Assembly (NCBI GenBank): GCA_037447655.1
Contig: JBBHKE010002959.1
Location: 1 to 64,000, forward strand
Source: Zygnema cylindricum
Lineage: Eukaryota; Streptophyta; Zygnematophyceae; Zygnematales; Zygnemataceae
Direction: 5' to 3'
DNA: 64,000 bases
How positions within the stretch are numbered: the first letter of the stretch is position 1; each line of letters starts with the position of its first letter. The notes under the pieces were generated by a model. That model worked only from the letters and a program-made list of their open reading frames with translations, made no database searches and was not told where the DNA came from. Made by a program: the position numbers and the translations under genes. Shown here in pieces: positions 56,018 to 64,000 of the stretch.

Positions 56018-56777
56018 GGGTGGAATTCCATTAGGCCGTCCCAGTAAATGTACGGAAAATTCTACTGGCAGCGTTTACTGGAAGACTATTCCATTTTGTC
56101 GGGCCAGTAACAAACCTTCCTCAATTATGATTAGCGCCACGTAGGTTAGAGTCCAGATTTGAAAATCTTAAATAAAATCTTCAAACGGAAAGTCAGAACG
56201 AAATATCCGTACGGCCGGAGGTAGTTAATGATTCGTACGTAAAGTTTGCGGCCAGATTTTTGATTTTAAAAACGGAAATCAAAATTTCGAAACGGCATGG
56301 CAAAAAGACGCGTCAAACTTTGAAGGTCGCGGCAAACTTTGAATGTCGGTGGATGTCAAACGGAGCGTGCGAAAAAAAAATCGGCTCACTTGCATCTAGC
56401 GTGGCAGGCGGCACATGGACCGTACGACGTAGGCACATGGCCTATACGACGTGTAGACCTGTGATCGCTTGTTCAAAGCAGATATTTTTTTCCTTTTTCA
56501 CGTGTACCAATGGTACACGTCTAGTATCTTACAACTCTCCTCGCGAGGAGACTATCGTGACACTGGATGATGTGCGCGATTGCTTCGCGGATCTGAAAAA
56601 GTGGAATATCCAACGGCCAGGAATTACGCCTACATCATTGGAGCTTCCCGACAGCTTTCCAGTAACGATTTTTCGTCTGACAAAAAAAAAACAAAAGGTA
56701 CGGCGTGGTACGAATATGTACGAACCTATACGGCGTCCAGTAACGAACCACACTTTTCTTCTAATGGAATTCCACCC
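56018..56777. mobile_element. MITE Z2
   Basis: 17-bp perfect TIRs as in Z1, flanked by TTA (56015-56017 and 56778-56780). It is inverted relative to Z1 and separated from it by 2.3 kb. Long open frames occur in both copies but lack an ATG start and run into the TIR. Confidence 0.85.
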
Positions 56778-56871
56778 TTACTGTGCTGGAAGGTGCACAA
56801 AACTGTGAGGGTCAAATCTAGTCAACGGAGACTACAATGTTCCATAGTTCAAAAGTAGGTGACCGTACGCC

Positions 56872-56930
56872 CATACAATATGCCTATTGTATGCAAAACA
56901 TACAATATGGCCTTAAGACCCATATTGTAT
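56872..56930. repeat. Two adjacent perfect hairpins
   Basis: CATACAATA-TGCC-TATTGTATG (56872-56893) and an 11-bp stem ATACAATATGG / CCATATTGTAT with a 9-base loop (56900-56930). Stem words are shared between the two. Confidence 0.85.
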
Positions 56931-57071
56931 TGGCCGCAAAATGAAATAAAATAGTAACAGGGTTGAGTTGCGCATGGATCGATAGAGAATAAAACGTCAT
57001 GTCTAAATTTGAAAAAAAAAATCGGACAAAAAAATATTTTTCTGTGAGTTTTGAGCGACCTTTAATTTAAA

Positions 57072-57311
57072 ATGTCAGATTCGGATGATCTGACGGTCGT
57101 TGATGAAAGTAACGATCTAAGAAGATCACATGAAAAGCCCATAACACAACTTACGATAGGACTATCGTCAGATTCGGACGATCGGACGGTCGCTGATGAA
57201 AGTAGCGATTTAAGAAGATCACATGGAAAGCTCGTAACACAACTTACGCTAAAGGCGGCCTACAAAAGGCCTACCAAAAAACGCCTACTTTTGAACTATG
57301 CAATGTTCTAA
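57072..57311 (+). CDS. Small ORF with an in-frame 31-residue duplication
   Basis: ATG 57072 to stop 57309-57311, 79 residues. Two units of 93 bases (starting at 57075 and 57168) code SDSDD(L/R)TV(V/A)DES(N/S)DLRRSH(E/G)K... and its copy, followed by a basic end (YKRPTKKRLLL). Both units stay open. The protein is acidic then basic and of unknown family. It could be a real small gene or a chance frame in a duplicated repeat. Confidence 0.25.
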   Translation: MSDSDDLTVVDESNDLRRSHEKPITQLTIGLSSDSDDRTVADESSDLRRSHGKLVTQLTLKAAYKRPTKKRLLLNYAMF

Positions 57312-57462
57312 GAAAGCGCGAGAAAAATTAGTGATATTTTACATAGTTTTGGTTTCGCGAAATGATAGGTCCATAAAATATTCATCAAATATGCAAAAGA
57401 CTATTGAGGATCGGCGATATTCAACATATCGCATGGGCGCCAAAGTGAAAACTTTGGATAAT

Positions 57463-57534
57463 AGCCAAGCCGGGGATCGCACCCGGGACCTTGTGTTAGC
57501 CGTACACTAGCTCTACTAACTGAGCTACCCGGCC
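57463..57534 (-). tRNA. tRNA-like gene, possibly a pseudogene or SINE head
   Basis: 72 bases fold as a cloverleaf: acceptor GGCCGGG with CTTGGCT (four Watson-Crick pairs, three G-U), D-arm GCTC-AGTTAGTA-GAGC, anticodon stem GTGT/ACAC with loop ACGGCTA, T-arm CCGGG-TGCGATC-CCCGG. The loop centre would give anticodon GGC (Ala), but position 33 is C, not T, and the T-loop has TGC for TTC. No T-run terminator follows. The G-U pairs fit C-to-T decay. Confidence 0.5.
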
Positions 57535-57779
57535 GATGTGCATGCAAGCGCCTCAAACCGAATTTACGGTAATGAACGGCGCACTGGTAGAACCAGCATT
57601 TACTGCGATACACACGTCTGGAGTCCGAAGTGGACATTCCTCCAACAAAGACGCGTACTGTATGGGTTGGAAAAAAAAAGTAAGAAACCCTAGTTGTCCA
57701 ATTCTTACGGATTTCGACTTTTTTCATAAACTACGTCATATTCGCTTGTTTCGTATATTTCGTAAATTTCTTTATTTTA

Positions 57780-58240
57780 CACTATACGGGAATGTCCAAA
57801 AAATGTGCGAAAAGCGTGCCCCCTAGAAAATCCTTAAAAAATCTGAAAAAGGTACAAAAGATATACGGAAATGTACAAAATTTTACGAAAACTGCTCTTT
57901 ATAACCATAAAAGTACGAAAAATCTAAGAAAGTTGTACTGATATATACTGGAGCGTAAAAGAATGTACCCTAAAAACCCTAATTCCTCGCTTAAATAAAA
58001 AAAATGCAAGAAAATGTATAGATGTCCAATAATGTACAAAAAATGTAACGTAGATGTACCGAATAATGCGAGAATGTACGAAACGTACAGTAACAAACCT
58101 AAAATAAATAACCGTAAAATGTACAAAATATACAAACAATGTACGTAAAAGTAGAAAAAAAAAAAATGAGTGTACAAAATTATACTAAAAATACAAAAAA
58201 TGTACCCTTTAAACCCTAAAATCCCCTAAAACCATAAAGG
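57780..58240. repeat. AT-rich region dense in TGTACRAA words
   Basis: GTAC occurs about every 20-25 bases as tgtacaaaa, tgtacgaaa or tgtaccc, in both orientations, with AAACCCTA motifs at about 57968 and 58215. Confidence 0.6.
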
Positions 58241-59560
58241 TTTCATTTGTACGGATTTTGATTTTTTTATTAAAATGCGTTATTTTTTTTAGTTTTTGAA
58301 CTTTTCGTAAAATTCGTATACTTTTCATGCACGGAAAACATGTACGGATATAATGTACGGAATTTTCAAAAAATGTTTAAAGTACAACGTGAATCGCTAT
58401 TAGATTTAAGAAACCAATACACATTCCCATGATTTAAGGGTAGCCGCGATATCTTGTGTTCAAATATTCGACACCTGAACATGTGAGAACAAGTTCTCGC
58501 GATTTTCCCTCGCCTTAATGACTTGGATCAAATTTGCGTACGATTTTCAGTGCGCCGCACTCAATTTCTACTGTCAACTCCTTTATTTGACACTTATTTT
58601 GTACGTCTATCCAAAATAATTACAAGATTCAATACGGACTGACACATTTGGTACGCTACATTATTTAAAAACAATTGAAATTAGTGACTCACGCTATTTA
58701 AACTGTACCAATATTAACGCAAAAACAATATTGAGTTAAAAGATTTAAATTGATTAACTTCAATTTATTCACGTATATGTGCGTGACGAGCAAAAAAAAA
58801 AATAGCGAGTATTCTCACTCGTGCTAAAACTTTCCAACTTGTGTGGCGCCTACGTGGACGTTTTTCATTTTTTGTCAGGGTGATAATTTAACTAAAATCA
58901 ATTTGCGAGATGATTTCTGATAACGTTTTTTGCGGAGCTAGTTTGCGTGCCCGTAGGTCGAAAATTTGAGACTGCCAAAATGAAATTTTCTCGTTGGCGA
59001 CTGAATTTTGGAGAAAACGACGAAAAAAAATTGGTATTTTAATACATGAGCACATAGTCACATACCCTAAGTTGTAGTATTATTTATGATTAAATGTTTC
59101 TATTTTCTATTTTATTACGAAGTAAAATCCGGTCAACGCATTAAAAAAAATTTGAATTTTGTAAAATGCGCATATTCATTCTTTTCATGTGTTTCATGCA
59201 TGCGCATACTACAAATGAAACCTCCATGCCTAAAACCCTTAAATAACCCTAAAATGTCATGACATATACAAACACTGTAAAAAAATCTACAAAAATTGTA
59301 CGGGTGCTAAGTAAGGTACGAATTTTATTAACATTTCAAAATGGTCTGAAGCACACTATACATGGTATTCGTTAGTTTACTCCGCTCGTTTTATGCGTGT
59401 AGGACTTCTATGGTAAAAAATGGTTATATTTTTTGGGTTGAGGTCGAAAGTACATTAGGTGGTTTTTGAATTTGTACGCACAATATCACTAACTAACATT
59501 GTCGAACTTAGGATGTACTACATGTTGTCATCTGTGTTTTTCGACCCACAACCATGACAA
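58241..59560. other. No recognisable gene
   Basis: AT-rich sequence. AAACCCTTAAATAACCCTAAA telobox-like wording occurs at about 59230. Confidence 0.4.
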
Positions 59561-60068
59561 GAATCGTCATCTTCAAACTTTCTTTAAAACACATCGGTGA
59601 TGTGTTTTAAACAAAGTATTTCCGATTAACAAATAGAAAGACATATTTGCACAAGTTGAAATTTCTCAAAAATTTCAAACAAATTCAAGCGACAACAAAA
59701 AGTATACGATTCGCTATTTTTGTTCGTTTGAGTTCAGTACGACGAGAAAAAATATACATTTTGTTCTTTTTTCTTCCGTTTGCATTCGGTACGGATTTTT
59801 TTTTCGCAGGGGTCTTAAGATTCTGATGCCATTTCACGTCGACTTGACATGAGACGCAAAGGCAAAGCGCATCTTCTTCAACCGTGAAACGGCAAAGGCT
59901 AGAAGGCGACGTTTACAATGTCACAAATAGACTTGTGACGTCATAAGCAGCAAAAAAAAAATGTGTGTCATCATAGGTTGTAGATGTTGATAGTCGTCAC
60001 GAGCATTGTCAACGTACACGATCGTCACACCCTTAAAGTAACAATTTCGTTGTTACACACAGGGACAC
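59561..60068. mobile_element. Partial second copy of the Y MITE family
   Basis: Shares with Y1 the order 'cgacccac', 'catcttcaaacttt', hairpin, 'aaacaaagt', a 'gtcacaa' segment and the final 'taaagtaacgattt'-like block. The right end (GGGACAC then TTA at 60069) resembles the Y1 end. The left end was not found. Confidence 0.5.
59583..59611. repeat. Hairpin in the second Y copy
   Basis: TTTAAAACACATC pairs with GATGTGTTTTAAA over 13 bp around a GGT loop. The stem sequence differs from that of Y1 but pairing is kept. Confidence 0.85.
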
Positions 60069-60370
60069 TTAAAATATTGGTTCCGAAGAATCTGCACCAA
60101 AATACAAAGTAAGTTTGCTAAATCACAAGTATATGGACACATAAGTTAAAACATAATGGCATAATTCGTTAAGTGATAAAACAAATATTAAATCTAATAC
60201 GCTTCTACAAATCTCAAATTGATTTTGTCCGTACAAACACGACAACCAAGTTTTGCGCTTTTAAACAATTTGAGTATTCTCGGTGTCTAAACAACAACCT
60301 TTGTGGTACTAGTCGCAATAAAGCACGTAGGCGATAGTTGCCATGCAGGCAAGACTTGATGGATAAGCGA

Positions 60371-60790
60371 TCAACGTACTACGTCCATTAAACATATCCG
60401 CACGATTATAGGCAACACTTGATGGACGAGAGCCCTAACTTTCAAATTTCTCGATAGATTTTGGTGGAATCGTGTGTACTTTGTACGATGGTACATATCG
60501 TCTAAATTTTTTGAGAATTTTGGTGGTAGTCCATCGTGACACTCACCTTTATAATCATCGTGTCGTGACTCATATGATTTTATTAATTCGAGGTGCTTTA
60601 TGAGGTGGGTATTGAATATACCTTGGATTGGAGCGAATGCCTCGCGGATGATTATCAAACGATTAGTGTTACCTCTAAGACCTTTGAAAAATATTGGTAA
60701 CATTTTATATAAAAACAAAATATGTGGTAGAGTGTAGTATCGAGATGTACAAATTTTCGTAAACCACCTCACTTTTACATCACGTAACAC
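60371..60790 (-). other. 139-codon open frame of unknown meaning
   Basis: Open frame rich in Ile, Leu, Arg and His, without recognised motifs and without a supported ATG at its upstream end. In AT-rich DNA a frame of this length can occur by chance. Confidence 0.15.
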
Positions 60791-61079
60791 AATTTGGAAT
60801 GTACTTTAGACCTAAATACTTCACCGCTCATTGTTATTAATGTTAACAAAACTAATTTGGTCGCGATTGTTTTTGGCCAAAAATCAAAAAATAGAGTTAA
60901 CCACAATATTTAAGGACGTGGACCACAATCTACCATGTCTCCTTGCACTAAATTAGTATTATTAATTTTAATTTTGCATTAACACTAATAAACCTTTATT
61001 GCTAATAACAATGAGCGGTGTAGTGTTGTGTATCGAAGGCCCATTGCCGACGTTTTATATGTACCTAATATTGGGTACC

Positions 61080-61640
61080 CTATAGTCGATATTGCTTCAA
61101 TGCATTGAGAATATCAGAATTGTGATATTTTACCAAAATATCGGCTCGGTATGCCTATATATTTCCACCACAATATATCGAAGGGGCCCTGGCTCCCCCG
61201 CCCCCCTCCCCCTTGTGGCGCGACCCCAACCGTTGTCGAGGGGGATCCTTTGTACGATTTACCGTACAATGTTTCCGTACGGACACACATCTCCCACCAA
61301 ATATGTAGGGATACAATTTGTTGGTCCCGGAGCGATACTCTTAGATATCCGATACATCGAATATAGAAGTTATAGTGTGAAGTTGTTTAGACTGTGTAAC
61401 ACTTAGGTACAATAAATCAGTAAATTTAAGACCAGGTGTGCAGGTTCAAAACAACACAGGTATACGGTGTATGACTTACATTATCACGATAAATTTTTAT
61501 CGGAATATGGTATAGATATATTGTCAAAACATGGCGATAGATCTTGATCGATGTATCGATACGATTTATCGACTACTGGTAGGTCAAAAATGGTACACAT
61601 CGATTTTCGGCAAGAGGCAGGTGATACACAGCTCCACGGT
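61080..61640. other. ATATCG/CGATA-rich spacer
   Basis: The words atatcg, cgatat, tatcgata and cgatac recur at short spacing. A short C-rich run lies at 61195-61215. No gene seen. Confidence 0.4.
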
Positions 61641-61689
61641 TGCGAGTTAATGCCGGAAGCGAAGATTGTCGGGCTCGTGACTTCTCTAA

Positions 61690-62399
61690 GGCCGCTACTC
61701 CATTAGGCGGTCCCTGTAAACATGCGGAGACTTTTATTTGTAGTGTTTACTAGCACAGCGTTCCATTATGTCGTGCCAGTAAACATCATTTCTCAATTAT
61801 AATTGGCGCCACGTAGGTTAGTTTTAAGATTATTAAAATCTAAAAATATTCTTCAAACTGAAAATCTGTGCATAATATTTGTAACGAGCGGAGGTAGTTA
61901 ATGATTCGTACAAAATTTTTGCTACCAAATTTTAATTTTGAAATTGAAAATCAAAATTTCGAAATGGAATGTCAAAAAGGCGCCGCAAACTTTGAAGGTC
62001 ATCGGATGACAGAAGGAGTGCGCGAGGATATTTCGGTCGACCTGCATACACCGTGGCGGAAGGCACATGGCGTGTACGACGTGCTCGTTTCTCATCGCCT
62101 CTTAGTGGCGGATATTTTTTTTACTTTTCACGTGTACCAATGGTTCGCGACCCGTGTGAAGAAACTCTCTTCACACTTGATGGTTTGAGCGATTGGTTCG
62201 CGAATCTAAAAAAGTGAAACATCCAACGGTAGATACTTGCGCCTATAATATTGGAGCCATCCAGTTAACATGTTTCGTCATGTTTCATCTGACAAAAAAA
62301 AAATGGTACGAATCTGTACGAAATCAATGGTACGAATATGTACGAAATCGTACGGCATTCAGTAAACAACCCCACTTTTCCTCTAATGGAAGTGCACCG
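61690..62399. mobile_element. MITE Z3, diverged copy
   Basis: Flanked by TAA (61687-61689 and 62400-62402). TIR cores TCCATTAGGCGG and TTCCATTAGAGG (inverted). Internal blocks 'ggcgccacgtaggttag' and 'gcgcctataatattggagcc' match Z2. Confidence 0.7.
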
Positions 62400-62402
62400 T
62401 AA

Positions 62403-63077
62403 TCGATGGGCCTTCCCCTGGACCACTGAGCATAGCATAGCGACAAGTTGAAAATATGAAACAACCGGAATCTGTCTTGTTACCGACAAATATTTGTCTG
62501 TTTGCCCAGCTGTTATTTACAAAACCTCCAATAGTTTTCATTCAGAAAGATCTGATCAATAGATCGCGACATATAACCACGTATCGCATTTCTTCCGTAC
62601 ATCACGAATGGTACAAAACGATTTTTTTTTTCGAGTGCCTTGTTAGATGCACATCCAAAAATCCAAGTGGATACCACAAAAAACAAAATACGGATGAAGA
62701 ATGTCAAATTCAGAACCAGCTGCCGTGAAATTTGTTGACCTCATCCCGAGTGCCCGTGACGTGACATTCTTGCCCATTGCAGGTGACTTATTTTCCGTAC
62801 ATCCTTTCGACGTCCATGTTTTTCAAGCCGTACCTGTTTTGGTTTCTTTCGCTCAAAAAGGTACACTTTGTAGTTAGGTTAAACTATACGGAAAGGTGAA
62901 GTACGCTACAGGACCGCATTTTGTACGGACATATGAGCCGAACAAAAAAATTGACGGCAAATAGTTCGCCGTCTCCTAACAAGGAAATTCTCCGAGCCGT
63001 CTAGACCTTTCCAAATTGTACTTTTCTGTTTTATTCGCTTTTCTTTGTCCACCTAGTAATTTAAAATGTTCACACAC
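62403..63077. other. No recognisable gene
   Basis: Spacer between Z3 and Z4 with GTAC words. Confidence 0.4.
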
Positions 63078-63080
63078 TAA

Positions 63081-63734
63081 GGGTGGACTTCTATTAGGCG
63101 TCTCAGTAAACCACTTTTTATTTGCGTGGCTCATTCTGGTTGGTAACACGTAAGTTAATATTAGATGCTTAAAATCTTGAAAGAATCTTAGAATGCAAAG
63201 TCTGAACGCAATGTGTACCAGCGGAGGTAATATCTGTACCAGTGGAGATAATATCTGTACCAACGGAGGTAATTAATGACTCGTACAGAGGGCAGAGGGC
63301 ATTAAATGTACTACCCAAAATTTTAAAACGCATCGACAAAAAGGCGGCGGCAAACTTTGATGGTGGGAGCGTGACGGGATGATTTCGGCAGATTCGCAGC
63401 CACCCTGGAGGAAGGCACATGGCCCTTGCGACGTGTACGTAAATATGCGCGCGCTCCTCGTGGATTTTTTTTGTCTTTTCCACGCGGCCTATTTTTACAC
63501 GTTCTGTATTCGAGAACTGTCCTCCCTGTGCACGGTCTTAAAAAACTGTAGGGTTGGTGACGTGGCGTCACGGATAAAAAGTATAATTGAATCCGACGGT
63601 CCTAATTTACGCCTACAACCTTGGACAATTTTCTGTAATGTTGTTTTCGTTGAAAAAAATAACTGTACGAACCTGTACGAAACGGTACGGCCGTCAGTCA
63701 AAAACCCCACTTTTTCTCTAATGGAAGTCCACCC
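63081..63734. mobile_element. MITE Z4
   Basis: TIRs GGGTGGACTTCTATTAG and GGGTGGACTTCCATTAG (inverted right end) flanked by TAA (63078-63080, 63735-63737). It contains a small 'gtaccagcggaggtaat' triplication at about 63216-63270. Confidence 0.78.
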
Positions 63735-64000
63735 TAACTTAGAACATTCTAAAATTTGAAATACGACAACAAAGACTTTTGGCAGGTAGGAACGGACATC
63801 TCAATATTTTGGACAAAGGGCTCGGCTCCATCCGAGCACTTTTAGGGGTCCAAAGTCCGGCTGTACCGCAAAATGCGGTGAACCGCAAAAATAGACCCGA
63901 AAACGCTCAATCAGTCGGTATAGCCGCGGAAAATTCGGGCGACACGTGTACTTTAAGGAAAGGAAAAAATGCAGGATAGGTTGTCGCAAAGAAAAATCTG

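Noticed and set aside
56260-56808. 182-codon open frame in MITE Z2 (and its 127-codon counterpart in Z1) as a gene
   Set aside because: No ATG at the start of the frame, it runs into the terminal inverted repeat, and the frame is broken in the diverged copies Z3-Z5. It is most likely a chance frame in a short non-autonomous element.
60371-60790. 139-codon open frame as a real protein
   Set aside because: AT-rich, no motif, no supported start, and no splice or promoter context. Listed only as a low-confidence feature.

Overview
This is eukaryotic, intergenic-type DNA dominated by nested transposable elements. AT-rich sequence, plant/green-algal type Copia polyproteins, AAACCCTA-type motifs and G-boxes (CACGTG) point to the green lineage. 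A secreted lectin-like gene with a Ser/Pro-rich tail would fit a streptophyte (charophyte-like) alga better than a flowering plant. This placement is inference; no species is identified.

Layout. 1-14.3 kb: end of a short repeat (X family), an unrecognised coding remnant, and a decayed Ty3/gypsy element on the minus strand. The gypsy element is split between RNase H and integrase by a complete but decayed Copia element (A, 3294-9753) and abuts a piece of another Copia LTR (12.9-13.8 kb). 14.3-24.6 kb: a second minus-strand Copia element (C), truncated at its 3' end. C is interrupted by a gag-only, non-autonomous plus-strand Copia (B, 15458-19645) and by a 1.2-kb X-family insertion flanked by 12-bp repeats. 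26.2-27.2 kb: a solo LTR. 28.1-28.8 kb: a candidate two-exon gene for a 43-residue membrane protein. 31.6-32.6 kb: a PIF/Harbinger-like MITE (Y1) with TTA target duplication. 33.3-35.4 kb: possible exons, a G-quadruplex-prone tract, a degenerate minisatellite and AT-rich sequence.

35.4-44.9 kb: the best host-gene candidate, a three-exon minus-strand gene for a secreted F-type-lectin/F5-8C-like protein. Its first intron (about 8.4 kb) holds fragments of at least three LTR elements and a large duplication of the intron's own 3' end. 45.2-51.4 kb: a young Copia element (D) with near-identical LTRs, a perfect 5-bp target duplication and one 1478-codon frame broken by only two stops. 52.9-63.7 kb: five copies of one MITE family (Z; TIR GGGTGGAATTCCATTAG, TAA/TTA duplications), a second Y-family copy, a tRNA-like gene and a short ORF with an in-frame 93-bp duplication.

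The most notable signal is shared by the Copia families. Their primer-binding site (GGTTATGGGCCCA) is complementary to the anticodon arm of initiator tRNA-Met, as in Drosophila copia, not to the tRNA 3' end. The Gag start codon lies inside the LTR, so the primer site is translated. The LTR leader carries three consecutive hairpins whose stems change by compensating substitutions between families. The U3 region carries an antisense tRNA-like module.
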